Part shown: positions 1 through 8,319 of the stretch, in pieces
How positions within the stretch are numbered: the first letter of the stretch is position 1
How the letters are laid out: each line of letters begins with the position of its first letter
Source: an uncultured Pseudomonadota bacterium
GTDB lineage: Bacteria > Myxococcota_A > Bradymonadia > Bradymonadales > Bradymonadaceae
Length of the DNA stretch: 64,000 nt
Assembly (NCBI GenBank): GCA_913057905.1
Contig: CAJXPB010000003.1
Location: 1-64,000 of the forward strand
Reading direction: 5' to 3'
Translations under genes and position numbers: made by a program
Notes under the pieces: generated by a model
Databases searched by the model: none
What the model was told of the DNA's origin: nothing
The model's input: the letters and a program-made list of their open reading frames with translations, nothing else

Positions 1-1040
1 ATCACCCATGGCATCCGACCCAAAACCCCGATCACTTTGGCCGAACTGGACGCGGTCAGTTTACCCGGTTTTTGACAGCGGGTCAGGTAGTTGATGAGTC
101 GTTGCAGACGTCCGTAGGCCGACTCCGTGTCTTCGGCCCCTTCTGCGTCCGGCGGGGGGGCCAGAGATTGCAGCAGATTCTCGAGCTCTCCGATCACCGC
201 GCCGGCTTCGCCCTCGTAGATGGTGTCGAGGTGGCCCTCGACCCACCCGTCGACATCTCGGATAAGTATGTCTTCGTCGAGGAGCCGTTCCCCGGTCTCG
301 TAGAGGTGGTGTTTGAGATGACACCAGTCGAGGATGAATTCGAGATGCGGGAAGTGTTCCTGCAGGCCTTCTTTGAGTCCGAAGGTACGTCGCCTCGACC
401 TGCTCGGGGCGGCGGACCAGGCCGGTCCGTACTTCCTTCCACTCGACCAGCCGAACTGACTCATCATCCTCGTAGTCTTCCAGCCGCTCCAGCTCTTCAG
501 GATCCTCGGCTTGCTGGCGTGCCTCCGCGGCCGTAATCCATGCCCCGCACCGGATGTGACATCCATCGGCCTGGACGAGAATCTCATCGGCCGTCTTCCC
601 TTGCTCTCTCGGTGGTTTGCCCAGGATGTCCCGAGCGTTTTGGTGGCGGCGCTCAAGATACGCTTCGGTCGCTCGGCGCCGTCGCTATACTGTCCTCCAA
701 CGATGCCGAAATGCTCTCGCATCGGGCGCTCTCCCTGTCCGGCCTCTCGATCGTACACGTACGGAGAGGCCACCTCGACAGGGCCAAGTAGCGTCTTGAA
801 GGTCACCTCTGAGGTCCGCTCGACGGTCTTGCCAGTGCGTTTGGCCTCTTCGACCAGGATCGCACGCGCCACCTCGAAGAGTTTCACCAAAAGCTAGCGT
901 CCCAGCAAAAAGACGACCTCTTTGACCTTCAGATCAAGACCGCGTCCTTCGGCGATCAGCGCGTCGATGTCCCCGAGCATCGCTTCAAGCAAGATATCGC
1001 TGGCATTGTCGATCGCTTCCTCATAGTCTGTGCCGTCCAT
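1..1040 (-). pseudogene. degenerate transposase (ISKra4-like), truncated by window edge
   Basis: Reading the minus strand from an ATG at 1040 gives a 48-residue N-terminal piece that stops at 894. Transposase-like sequence then continues in changing frames. Recognisable pieces are a GPVEVASPYVYDREAG segment, a VQADGCHIRCG segment followed by an EWKEVRTGLVR stretch, and an ILDWCHLKHHLYETGERLL segment. The two Asp-containing motifs match the DDE-type layout of ISKra4 or related transposases. At least three frame changes and a stop show it is inactive. The 3' end lies beyond the left edge. The exact family is inferred from motifs only. Confidence 0.55.
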
Positions 1041-1100
1041 GGCAATGTCCTTGTTTTAGTGCATTAACGTGCCGCTAATTCTCAGCAAGGACATTGCCAT
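1039..1100. repeat. 15-bp perfect inverted repeat at transposase start
   Basis: ATGGCAATGTCCTTG at 1039-1053 is matched exactly by its reverse complement at 1086-1100, with 32 bases between. The inner arm overlaps the start codon of the degenerate transposase, so the hairpin would sit in its mRNA leader. It may be part of the element's end or a translation-limiting hairpin. Confidence 0.6.
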
Positions 1101-1132
1101 TTTTTTGTGCGCAAGAAAAGCTACCGACTAGC

Positions 1133-1222
1133 GGTGATCGCACTCCACCGAGAGCTCGGCGGCCTGATGGCACCCACGGAGACCGCAGTCACCTGGAAGC
1201 TCGACCCCGATTTCACGTGGTA
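1133..1222. repeat. dispersed 85-90 bp repeat, copy A
   Basis: This noncoding block recurs at 6718-6802 with about 90% identity and one 5-base gap. Shared landmarks include CAGTCACCTGGAAGCTCGA and CCCCGATTTCACGTGGTA. Both copies sit 3' of a copy of the same lipoprotein gene on the minus strand, so the block marks the end of a duplicated unit. Confidence 0.75.
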
Positions 1223-1236
1223 TGAGTTGCAGATCT

Positions 1237-2634
1237 CTAGTCTGAAGTGACCTCGAAGACCCGGCGGTTGAAGTCGTCGCCGTCGGATTCGATGTCGACG
1301 ATGTAGACGCGATCTCCGCCGGGCAAGACCATGCGCACGTCCTGCAATTCGAGGTTCGACAGATCAAATGACTCGGGCCCGACGAAGTCGACACCTGTGG
1401 GCGCGCCGTACAGGGTCTGGAAATCGGCGGTTACACCCCAAATCCAGCCGCTCGGCGCCGCGAAAGCGGTGCTGGATCGACCGGTGTCCGAGACGGCGGC
1501 TTCCGCGAAGACGGTTCCCTCAACGGAGCTGTACGATTCCGGCGAGTCGTACTGTTCCAGGTCTTGGAGCGTCCCGGGCGGGTAGAAGACCCCGTACTGT
1601 CCGGCGGGTAGAGGCGTGAAGCTCGGCGGCCCCGACCGTTGGCAATCGACGGCATCCAGATCGTCGAGCGGTGCCACGCAGGCCCACTCCGGGTCGGACT
1701 GTCTCGCCTCGCGCGGCAGCAAGAACAGGTGTCCATTCGCCACGGTGCAGGACGTCTCCTCTCCAGGAATCCCGGTGAAGGGACCTCCTTCTTCCTGAAG
1801 TTCGGCGAGTGCGATTTTTGTGACGACCGAGGTCGGAGAGACATCGTCGCGAACCACGAGAGTCGGCGGCGGTTGCGACCCCATATCTACGATGACCTCC
1901 CAGTGGAACAACCGCTCGCCGTCGGTACACATGTGTCCTGAGACCCGGTCGAGCTCCCCGAGCTTTTCGATGTCAGTTCCGTCGATACTCCATACAGTCC
2001 GAAAGCTCGCGTTCCACAGACGTGCCCGCAGGTCGTTTTCCAACAGGTGAAACCGAAGGGCGTTCAAACCTGTGAGCGTTCCCGGCACATCGATCTGCTG
2101 GCTGGCAGCCAGTGATCCATCGGGATTGTACGCTGCCAACCTATGGGCCGTCTGCTTTGTATGACTGCCCCGATACTCGACAAGCCAGACCCGACCCTTG
2201 TGATCGAGCGCCATGTCACCGGGTGTGGGTGTGACGGGCGTCCACCCGTCGTCAAACTCCTGAATGACCTCGGCCGAATCTGCCCCGGGCTCATATTTGT
2301 AGAGGGATTTGTCCGTTTCCGTTTCGTTCTCGCCGAGCCCATACAGCGTGCCGCTGCCGTCGACACGGACAAGACCCATGTAGGCCGGCTCCATCCCGGG
2401 AATCTGGCGTGCCGACTCGGGCTGAAATGGAAGCCAAGGACACGTCGTCGAGCTGTTTCTGGCCGGCGAGCCGCGGCGCATGGGCCAACACGGCGGGCCC
2501 TCATCGGCGGGCTTGGCGTCCTGGCCGGCGTCCTCGGTGAACTCGAAGTCGCCGCCGACGGTGTCTTCGGTGCAGCCGACGGCGAGGAGGATCGTCGCGA
2601 CCGACATTAGAATGTGGGTCTTAGTAGGCGTCAT
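1237..2634 (-). CDS. hypothetical lipoprotein, probable beta-propeller fold
   Basis: A 465-residue protein. The N-terminus (MTPTKTHILMSVATILLAVGC) is a lipoprotein signal peptide with an LAVGC lipobox, so the mature protein is probably lipid-anchored. The body has repeated short strands around phrases such as GDMALDHKGRVWLVEY and GSGTLYGLGENE, which resemble NHL/SMP-30-type propeller blades, but no family can be named. Its ATG overlaps the stop of the small ParD-like gene upstream (ATGA), so the two are probably translationally coupled. An in-frame deleted copy of this gene lies at 6919-7041. The 5' and 3' ends match that copy closely. Confidence 0.7.
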   Translation of the reverse strand: MTPTKTHILMSVATILLAVGCTEDTVGGDFEFTEDAGQDAKPADEGPPCWPMRRGSPARNSSTTCPWLPFQPESARQIPGMEPAYMGLVRVDGSGTLYGLGENETETDKSLYKYEPGADSAEVIQEFDDGWTPVTPTPGDMALDHKGRVWLVEYRGSHTKQTAHRLAAYNPDGSLAASQQIDVPGTLTGLNALRFHLLENDLRARLWNASFRTVWSIDGTDIEKLGELDRVSGHMCTDGERLFHWEVIVDMGSQPPPTLVVRDDVSPTSVVTKIALAELQEEGGPFTGIPGEETSCTVANGHLFLLPREARQSDPEWACVAPLDDLDAVDCQRSGPPSFTPLPAGQYGVFYPPGTLQDLEQYDSPESYSSVEGTVFAEAAVSDTGRSSTAFAAPSGWIWGVTADFQTLYGAPTGVDFVGPESFDLSNLELQDVRMVLPGGDRVYIVDIESDGDDFNRRVFEVTSD

Positions 2635-2777
2635 TCGTCCCGAGGAACGTCATCTTCGGCGGAGAGACCATCCAGAATCTCATCGAATACCTCGCCGCCT
2701 TCGATTGCTTCTCCCCGATCGAGCTCTTCAATACCGGTATTGACGATCTCGCGGAGGGCTTCGATTTCTGCCTCCAT
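2631..2777 (-). CDS. ParD-like antitoxin C-terminal domain small protein
   Basis: A 48-residue acidic ORF with a strong ribosome binding site (GAGGAGGAAGT before ATG). Core residues EALREIVNTGIEELDRGEA and VFDEIL match the toxin-binding helix region of ParD/RelB-type antitoxins. The N-terminal ribbon-helix-helix DNA-binding part is absent and no ParE-like toxin is adjacent, so it is an orphan or has another role. A related 57-residue copy lies at 5281-5454 and a truncated copy at 7042-7092. In two copies it follows a remnant of an MFS gene 3' end by exactly 26 bases and would have preceded the lipoprotein gene. Confidence 0.55.
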   Translation of the reverse strand: MEAEIEALREIVNTGIEELDRGEAIEGGEVFDEILDGLSAEDDVPRDE

Positions 2778-2803
2778 ACTTCCTCCTCAGTGAGGACTGG
2801 GTT

Positions 2804-2827
2804 TCATTCACGCCTGGTCAGCGGTCG
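2804..2827 (-). pseudogene. short remnant of MFS transporter 3' end, copy 1
   Basis: The minus strand reads RPLTRRE then stop, matching the SPMTRRG end of the intact MFS protein at 7087-8307 (20 of 24 bases identical). The stop lies 26 bases before the ParD-like ATG, the same spacing as in copy 2. The sequence further upstream (2828-2960) is not clearly homologous; it encodes a short hydrophobic stretch ending in AIAGC without a convincing start. Confidence 0.4.
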
Positions 2828-2959
2828 ACGTGGGGCGTCACCCCGACACCAGTGTGCGTGGTTACAGCCGGCAATCGCAAACGCTGAAAGGGTCAGCAGC
2901 ACGATGTTGAGACGACCCGAGAATTTCGTGATTGGCGGGTTCTCATTCGGGGAATGGAG

Positions 2960-3805
2960 TCAATTGCAGGGTTGCGAACTGTTCTCCTCGACGACGACAC
3001 TCGCGCTACTGCCCATTTGGACATCCTCGAGCACGTCTTGAATGTGACAGCTTGAGAGCGAGGAGTTCCCACGGATGGTGATCCCCTGAGAGATGCCATC
3101 CAGGGAACGAAGTGCCGAGATATCCGTAAGGTTGTCGTTGAATCTCAGGAAGATCTGAGAGACCTCCCCGGAAAGCTGCGGCAGCTCCGTCAGTCCATCA
3201 TTCGACTGAAAGGTCAACTCATCGTTGGTCACATCCAACCCTTCAAAAGGAGAGTAGTCGTTGAGCTCCGACTCCATGACGGTAAGATACCCTCCTAAGC
3301 CCGACGAGTCAGGCACGAGTTCCTCCAGGGAGCCAACGTCTTGAAAGTCTTCGAGACCCACTCCCTCGATCGACAGCCGACTCAATTCTGTCACTCCTTG
3401 CATCGCATCCAGACTTTCGAGGTTTGGTGCAAACCGGACGATGAGCGAACCGCCGCTTTCGAGTTGAAGGGCGGCCGTCGACTGCAATTCTGGCAAATCC
3501 TCAAGGGTGATATCCTTGACGACCTTGTTGGAGAGGGCATTCAGATTCTTGAGCCCCGGTACCTGCACGAGCATGAGCTCATCGATGTTTCTGCACGCCG
3601 ACTCGCAGATTTGTTGGAGGCCAGACTGCGTCTCGACACGTCGCGGTGCGTCGACCTCACAATCTTCAAGTTGGCTTTCAGGCACTGGTTCACAGGTGCC
3701 ACCTTCCGGTCCCGGGTCCTCGCCAGTTCCACCGCATCCGATGAGCAGCAGAGAAGCAAGAACAAGAGGAAGGCCGCATCGAATGTCACTGTAGAAGGTA
3801 GTCAT
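2960..3805 (-). CDS. lipoprotein with receptor-L-domain-like repeats
   Basis: A 281-residue predicted lipoprotein: signal peptide ending LLLIGCGG, then a low-complexity linker and a Cys-bearing region. From about residue 65 the chain shows repeating leucine-rich beta-helix strands (for example ELMLVQVPGLKNLNAL, DITLEDLPELQS, IFLRFNDNLTDISAL, GITIRGNSSLSSC) typical of receptor L-domain or LRR-like solenoids. The C-terminal cysteines may cap the solenoid. Probably displayed at the cell surface or in the periplasm; ligand unknown. Confidence 0.65.
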   Translation of the reverse strand: MTTFYSDIRCGLPLVLASLLLIGCGGTGEDPGPEGGTCEPVPESQLEDCEVDAPRRVETQSGLQQICESACRNIDELMLVQVPGLKNLNALSNKVVKDITLEDLPELQSTAALQLESGGSLIVRFAPNLESLDAMQGVTELSRLSIEGVGLEDFQDVGSLEELVPDSSGLGGYLTVMESELNDYSPFEGLDVTNDELTFQSNDGLTELPQLSGEVSQIFLRFNDNLTDISALRSLDGISQGITIRGNSSLSSCHIQDVLEDVQMGSSASVVVEENSSQPCN

Positions 3806-4037
3806 GGCATTTTCCTTTTAGGCACTTTTGTCACATGAGCTAGTTCAAGTACCCGACCACCATCTACTGCCAGTCGAGCTCCAGCGAGTGTACTTCGAAG
3901 TTGAATCCGCCGGCGCGGGGGTAGCATAGTTTTTCTCAATCCCTTTCAAGGTACCAAAGGGAATCGACGGTTGCAAAACGAAAGCAATTGCGGCCACGAT
4001 GATGATCTAGGTGTTATCAAAATTTGGAGGCCCCACC

Positions 4038-5288
4038 ATGCGACCCATCTGCCGTGTTCCTCTCGTGCAATTGCTTCTCGCTGTCGTGGTCACTGCGGGA
4101 CTGTCGACCGGGTGCGATAAATCTGAAGGCCAGTCGAGTCCCACCAGCGAGGCAACCGAGGCCGAGAAGTTGGATCCCCCGGCCCAGAAGACGGAAATCG
4201 TCTGGAAGACCAAGGCGCCAGACCATGATTGTTCAAGTCCAACCCCACCTCACTTCGACGCCGGGGCCACGCGCGTCATTTACTTCGACTGCTCGGTACT
4301 GACGGCCTACGACCGCGCATCCGGAGAGAAGGCGTGGGAGATGGAGGTAGGGGGCCACCAGAAAGGTGGTCCGTCTGCTGTCATCGGAGACACCAACGTC
4401 TACTTCGAGCGAGAACTCGGTATGAATGAACACGTATTCTACGCAGTGGACCTGGAGAGCGGCGAGGTCAACTGGAAGATGCAGGGCGCACACGGGTGGG
4501 GCAGACCCATGGTTGAGGGTGGAAAGGTCTACCTGCCGACCTGGACGAGAGTCATGCGTGAGGCGTCCGGGAAGAAAGTCCGCGGCCCGCTGAATGTCAT
4601 GGTTCACAAACCGACATCGGGCGAGAAGACAGGAAGCTTTGAGTGCGGCGAGGGGTTCGTACTCCGTGGAGATACCGCCTTCTGTCGTCGTAGACTCGCA
4701 GATGACGAAAAGAAGGAGTCCGAGGAGTTCACCCACATGTTCGTCGCCTACGACGTGCAGAGTGGCGAGCGTCGATGGGGTAGAAAGACCGAACACAGTG
4801 GCCGCCTCCCGTCGATGCTCTCCGCGACCCATGCGTTTCATGCCTCCCGCGACGGCCACACCCTGGTGGCGCGTGATATCAAGACCGGAGAGACGAGCTA
4901 TACCATCAAACCGAAGCTGGCAGAGCTCAATGACCCCATCCCGCTGGGTATGACCGACACACTGGCAGTGGCCTACGAGGAGAAAGGTGCTAGCCCGGTC
5001 CGACTCTTTGGATTCGACCCGGCCTCGGGAGATATCGAATGGGAGAAAGAGATCACCACGGACATGAACCTCGAGGGCCCACGATTCGACGGTAAACACA
5101 TTCTGCTATTGCGCGCCGTCGAAGGGGACAATGTCCTCCAGGTCTTCGACGCCGACTCCGGCGAGGTCGACTGGAGCCTCCACTTTGAGAGCGCCTACAA
5201 CGTGCCGAAGATCATCGACGATCGATTCTATCACGGCGCTTCGATCGAACGCACTGAGTACATCGTGGCCTCGCGGCCAGTCAATTAA
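4038..5288 (+). CDS. PQQ-like beta-propeller repeat lipoprotein
   Basis: A 416-residue protein from the ATG at 4038, preferred over the upstream in-frame ATG at 4011 because TTGGAGG lies just before it. The signal peptide ends in LSTGCDKS. The mature part has repeated propeller blades with the PQQ/BamB-like pattern A(Y/V)D..SGE..W: LTAYDRASGEKAWEME, YAVDLESGEVNWKM, VAYDVQSGERRWGR, FGFDPASGDIEWEK, FDADSGEVDWSLH. These fold as a propeller without implying PQQ binding. It overlaps the convergent ParD-like gene at 5281-5454 by 8 bases. Confidence 0.8.
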   Translation: MRPICRVPLVQLLLAVVVTAGLSTGCDKSEGQSSPTSEATEAEKLDPPAQKTEIVWKTKAPDHDCSSPTPPHFDAGATRVIYFDCSVLTAYDRASGEKAWEMEVGGHQKGGPSAVIGDTNVYFERELGMNEHVFYAVDLESGEVNWKMQGAHGWGRPMVEGGKVYLPTWTRVMREASGKKVRGPLNVMVHKPTSGEKTGSFECGEGFVLRGDTAFCRRRLADDEKKESEEFTHMFVAYDVQSGERRWGRKTEHSGRLPSMLSATHAFHASRDGHTLVARDIKTGETSYTIKPKLAELNDPIPLGMTDTLAVAYEEKGASPVRLFGFDPASGDIEWEKEITTDMNLEGPRFDGKHILLLRAVEGDNVLQVFDADSGEVDWSLHFESAYNVPKIIDDRFYHGASIERTEYIVASRPVN

Positions 5289-5454
5289 GCGGCGTGGACT
5301 TGCCATTTTCGGCGCCATGATCTTCCAAGATCTCGTCGAACACGTCCTCCCCATCCATGCCTTCTCCGCGGTCGAGCTCCTCGATACCGGTGCCCACCAT
5401 CTCGCGGAGGGCTTCCCATTTCGCCTCATCCTCTTGGGTCGAATCTTCACTCAT
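5281..5454 (-). CDS. ParD-like antitoxin C-terminal domain small protein, copy 2
   Basis: A 57-residue acidic ORF (MSEDSTQEDEAKWEALREMV at its start) homologous to the ORF at 2631-2777; shared core GIEELDRGE and EVFDEIL/DVFDEIL. A GGGAGG ribosome binding site precedes the ATG. A longer in-frame reading from 5553 runs through a decayed MFS end in the wrong frame and is rejected. No DNA-binding domain and no toxin gene are present, and the lipoprotein that follows copy 1 is missing here. Confidence 0.5.
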   Translation of the reverse strand: MSEDSTQEDEAKWEALREMVGTGIEELDRGEGMDGEDVFDEILEDHGAENGKSTPLN

Positions 5455-5480
5455 GGGACTGCCTCCCTGATAGAACGTTC

Positions 5481-5574
5481 TTATCGCCGTCTGCTCAGAG
5501 GCGAACTCACCGCCAATAGAACGAACGCCACGGCGGCAATGGTAGCCGACCACTGAAGCACCGTCGACAGCGCG
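5481..5574 (-). pseudogene. remnant of MFS transporter 3' end, copy 2
   Basis: The minus strand encodes ALSTVLQWSATIAAVAFVLL and then AVSSPLSRRR with a stop at 5481-5483. This matches the last about 30 residues of the intact MFS protein (ALSTVLQWSGMIAAAAFVIL...SPMTRRG). Only this tail remains; the upstream part is replaced by an unrelated lipoprotein gene ending at 5578. It is followed after 26 bases by ParD-like copy 2. Confidence 0.8.
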
Positions 5575-5577
5575 CTC

Positions 5578-6618
5578 CTACGGCCACTCACCGTCGGTCA
5601 CACGGCGCGAGCACCATGAGGTCCCTAATCGTTGGTCTTCGCCCTCGACGCACTCATATCCCGCGGGACAAGAGAAATCGTCAGGGTTGTACCGATGCTC
5701 GCAATCAATGCCGAGTCGGCAGAATGGATCGTCCTCGTCGAGGCGAAACTCCCATCCTCTGCACAAACGCTTACCCCCTGTACACTGACCCAAGTATTTT
5801 TCCCTAAACCCTTTTGGCGAAAGCACACAGTCGCCCTCTGGACAATGGGCCGTCCGATGGCAGGCATGGGGCCGGCAGTTGTCGTCATTGCACAGTTGGT
5901 CCTCGGGACACGAAATCTCGCAATCCGGGTAGCCGGCTGGCGGCCTATAGCATCCGAGTAATCCGGCTCGACGATCATACGTTCGGCACGCTCGACCACT
6001 ACGCGGGCAGTCCTCCTCGGCAAAGCAGGTACGGCTGCATGTTCCCTCATCGCATTCTCCTGACTTGCACTGCCAGTCCTTCTCACAGGAGGCGCCGACC
6101 GGTTTATCGCCGCTACGTCTACAGGTCCCGCCGCGACCGCTGAATTCGATATCACACCAGTAGCCCGGCGGACACAGAGCATGTCTGTAGTAGCACTTCC
6201 GGCGCGGGAAACAGCGGTCGTTGACGTTGCAGTACTGCTTCTGGCCGCAATCGCCATGGTCGGTGCATTCCGGCCTGCACTCGGCGCCGTGGACGTCAAA
6301 GTCGCACTCGTCCCCTTCAACCACACACACGGCCCTCCCGTCGATACGCTCGCAGGTTGCCCCGTCGACGGCACAGGTGCAACCGGATGGGCCCGCGTCA
6401 ATCGTATCGCGGGTGTCCGTCGTGTCCTGCACGTCAGTTGCATCGCGTCCGCCATCGGCATCCAGAACGTCGCTCACATCCGAGTCAGACGCAGCGTCGC
6501 GCACATCTCCATCCAGCGTCCAGTCCTCAGGGCGCTCCGGATCGTCCATGCACCCCGTGGCGGCCATGCACAGGCCGGCCAGGATCATCGTTCCGATGCG
6601 CATCGCCCACGTATGCAT
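5578..6618 (-). CDS. cysteine-rich lipoprotein with Asp-rich linker
   Basis: A 346-residue predicted lipoprotein. The start at 6618 is chosen because GAGGACT precedes it and it gives a compact signal peptide ending in MAATGCMDD. Next comes an Asp/Thr-rich linker (about residues 30-75), then more than 30 cysteines in spaced pairs (CTCAVDGATCERIDG, CPPGYWCDIEF, CKSGECDEGTC, CPEDQLCNDDNC). This is the disulfide-rich, low-complexity-linker design common in myxobacterial surface lipoproteins. No enzymatic motif is visible. Confidence 0.65.
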   Translation of the reverse strand: MHTWAMRIGTMILAGLCMAATGCMDDPERPEDWTLDGDVRDAASDSDVSDVLDADGGRDATDVQDTTDTRDTIDAGPSGCTCAVDGATCERIDGRAVCVVEGDECDFDVHGAECRPECTDHGDCGQKQYCNVNDRCFPRRKCYYRHALCPPGYWCDIEFSGRGGTCRRSGDKPVGASCEKDWQCKSGECDEGTCSRTCFAEEDCPRSGRACRTYDRRAGLLGCYRPPAGYPDCEISCPEDQLCNDDNCRPHACHRTAHCPEGDCVLSPKGFREKYLGQCTGGKRLCRGWEFRLDEDDPFCRLGIDCEHRYNPDDFSCPAGYECVEGEDQRLGTSWCSRRVTDGEWP

Positions 6619-6717
6619 CTGGAAGTCCTCACAGCGGCCACGAAGCAGCAAGCAGAAAGCTCCCGTGATCTTTTTCATTCGCACCGTGAGACTAGTGACG
6701 CTCCTCACGCACATCAA

Positions 6718-6802
6718 GGTGATCGCACCGAGAGCGCGGTGGCCTGATGGTACCCACGGAGGCCGCAGTCACCTGGAAGCTCGACCCCGATTTCACGTGG
6801 TA
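6718..6802. repeat. dispersed 85-90 bp repeat, copy B
   Basis: Second copy of the block at 1133-1222. Here it is separated from the stop of the mini-lipoprotein (6919) by about 116 bases of extra sequence that includes a nested palindrome at 6831-6888; in copy A the gap is only 14 bases. Confidence 0.75.
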
Positions 6803-6830
6803 GGAGCTTCGTATCGAGTAGGCCGCCGCA

Positions 6831-6888
6831 CTCTTTACTGAGAAAGCACCCTTGCACAGTTGTGCAACTGTGCGTTCGTAGTAAAGAG
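6831..6888. repeat. 58-bp nested palindrome (MITE-like or attenuator)
   Basis: Outer arms CTCTTTACT (6831-6839) and AGTAAAGAG (6880-6888) are perfect inverted repeats. Inside them GCACAGTTG (6854-6862) and CAACTGTGC (6865-6873) form a second perfect hairpin with a 2-base loop. The segment is absent from the parallel locus near 1222-1236, so it looks inserted. Confidence 0.6.
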
Positions 6889-6918
6889 TCGACGGAAATA
6901 TCGATTTCTCATCGGCCC

Positions 6919-7041
6919 TTAATCCCCAACCACCTCAAAGACCCGGCGGTTGAAGTCGTCGCCGACGGTGTCTTCGGTGCAGCCGATGGCGAGGAGGACC
7001 GTCGCGACCGCCACCAAAATGCGGGCCTTGGTGGGCGTCAT
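6919..7041 (-). CDS. 40-residue mini-lipoprotein, internal-deletion derivative
   Basis: A complete 40-residue ORF with the first 27 residues of the 465-residue lipoprotein at 1237-2634 (MTPTKARILVAVATVLLAIG then CTEDTVG) joined in frame to its last 13 (DDFNRRVFEVVGD). The signal peptide and lipobox are retained, but the whole propeller body is gone. The junction falls where the parent has similar GGCGGCGACTTC and GGCGACGACTTC stretches, suggesting recombination between short repeats. It begins by ATGA overlap with a truncated ParD-like reading frame. It may be a relic, or may still be exported as a tiny lipopeptide. Confidence 0.55.
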   Translation of the reverse strand: MTPTKARILVAVATVLLAIGCTEDTVGDDFNRRVFEVVGD

Positions 7042-7092
7042 TTGTCGTGAGAAATGTCCTCTTCGGCCGGGAGACCATCCAGGACTTCATCC
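7042..7092 (-). pseudogene. truncated ParD-like gene, copy 3
   Basis: The minus strand reads DEVLDGLPAEEDISHDK and then TGA, matching the C-terminus of ParD-like copy 1 (DEILDGLSAEDDVPRDE). The 5' two thirds are missing and the remainder is fused directly to the end of the MFS gene at a shared GATGA. The stop overlaps the mini-lipoprotein ATG exactly as in copy 1. Confidence 0.75.
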
Positions 7093-8307
7093 ACGCCTGG
7101 TCATCGGTGAAATCACCGCAAGTATGACGAATGCCGCTGCGGCGATCATACCCGACCACTGAAGCACCGTCGACAGTGCCTGCCACGACTCCGCCGGCGC
7201 CCCGCTGACCATGGCACCCAAAACGGAGAGTGTGGCGGCGAACCCGAGCCGGCCGGCCAGGCTCTGAAGCGACAGGTACGTCGCCCGGTGGCCGCGGTCG
7301 ACACGCGGGGTCACCCCGGCGCGAAGCGGCGCCTTGGCCATCGCACCGGGCACGCCTCTCAGCAGGATAATCAGAGCGATCAGCGGGTGCAGGACCAGGG
7401 CCATCGCCGCCAGCACCAAGCCCTGCAGGGCAGTCGCACTCAACAGTACGCGGCGACGCCCGAATCGCTGACTCCACTCGGCGCTCTTGCCCGCCACGTA
7501 GGCGCCCAGAAGGGTGGTCACGCCCATGTGTAGACCCGTCGCGGCCGGCGTGCCGGTATGCCAGCCAAGGTCGGCGCCCAGCAGTTCGATGTAGGGTTGG
7601 TAAAACTCGTAGGGCAGGTGATTGAGGACCGTCATGGCCACGGCATAGCCAAAGAACCAGAGCAGCGCCGGCTGGCGCAGGTAGCCAAAGCAGTCCAGCA
7701 GTTGTCCGCCGAAATGGCGCTTTTCCCCCGGCGCATCCTCCGAACGAGTCGGCTCGGTGAACTGCAGCGTCACAAACAATGCGGCCACTGCGCCCAGGCC
7801 CGACAGCACGTAGGCCATCCGCAGGTCCCAGGCCCCGGCCAGTCCGCCAAGGACGGCAGCGGCCGCGGTGGCGCCCAGGCTGGTGCGGGCGACGGTCGCC
7901 TCCTTGGCCTCGTAGTCGTCCTCGCGGCCGGCGTCCGACAACGAGTCGTACAGAAACGACGTGCCCGTGCCGGACTGAAAGGCGATGCCCGCGGCCAGAC
8001 AGACCTGAGCGATGGCGAAGACCGCAAAGCTACCGCCGATGGCAAAGGTCGCGTAGGCGACGACCAGCAAGACCGACGAGGTGATCAGCGTGGGACGGCG
8101 ACCCAGCGAATCCGAGACGTAGCCAGACGGCACCTCCAGAAACACGATGGCCGTGTAGTAGACGGCCTCCAGGTACAAGACCCCGGTCAGGTCCAGATGG
8201 TCGCCGAAGTACAGAAAGAAGACCGGCATCCAGAAAAACGCGTTGTAGAAGGCCGCATACCAGGGATAGAGCCTGACGTTTCGGTCGGCGGCAGATGTCT
8301 CGGACAT
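7087..8307 (-). CDS. MFS transporter
   Basis: A 406-residue polytopic membrane protein of the major facilitator superfamily, with about 12 hydrophobic segments. The cytoplasmic loop after helix 2 carries the family signature SGYVSDSLGRRP, and a second half-repeat loop reads GKSAEWSQRFGRRR. It starts 12 bases after the stop of the RND pump gene, so it is probably the last gene of the efflux operon. Substrate is not evident. Two remnants of its 3' end (2804-2827 and 5481-5574) show that this gene end was duplicated locally. Its own stop codon is created in the fused ParD-like sequence. Confidence 0.85.
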   Translation of the reverse strand: MSETSAADRNVRLYPWYAAFYNAFFWMPVFFLYFGDHLDLTGVLYLEAVYYTAIVFLEVPSGYVSDSLGRRPTLITSSVLLVVAYATFAIGGSFAVFAIAQVCLAAGIAFQSGTGTSFLYDSLSDAGREDDYEAKEATVARTSLGATAAAAVLGGLAGAWDLRMAYVLSGLGAVAALFVTLQFTEPTRSEDAPGEKRHFGGQLLDCFGYLRQPALLWFFGYAVAMTVLNHLPYEFYQPYIELLGADLGWHTGTPAATGLHMGVTTLLGAYVAGKSAEWSQRFGRRRVLLSATALQGLVLAAMALVLHPLIALIILLRGVPGAMAKAPLRAGVTPRVDRGHRATYLSLQSLAGRLGFAATLSVLGAMVSGAPAESWQALSTVLQWSGMIAAAAFVILAVISPMTRRG

Positions 8308-8319
8308 AGCGGCCCTCTT

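Noticed and set aside
2893..3099. 68-codon minus ORF and nearby AIAGC-containing frame between ParD-like copy 1 and the L-domain gene
   Set aside because: No convincing start codon or ribosome binding site; overlaps the L-domain gene or is probably decayed sequence.
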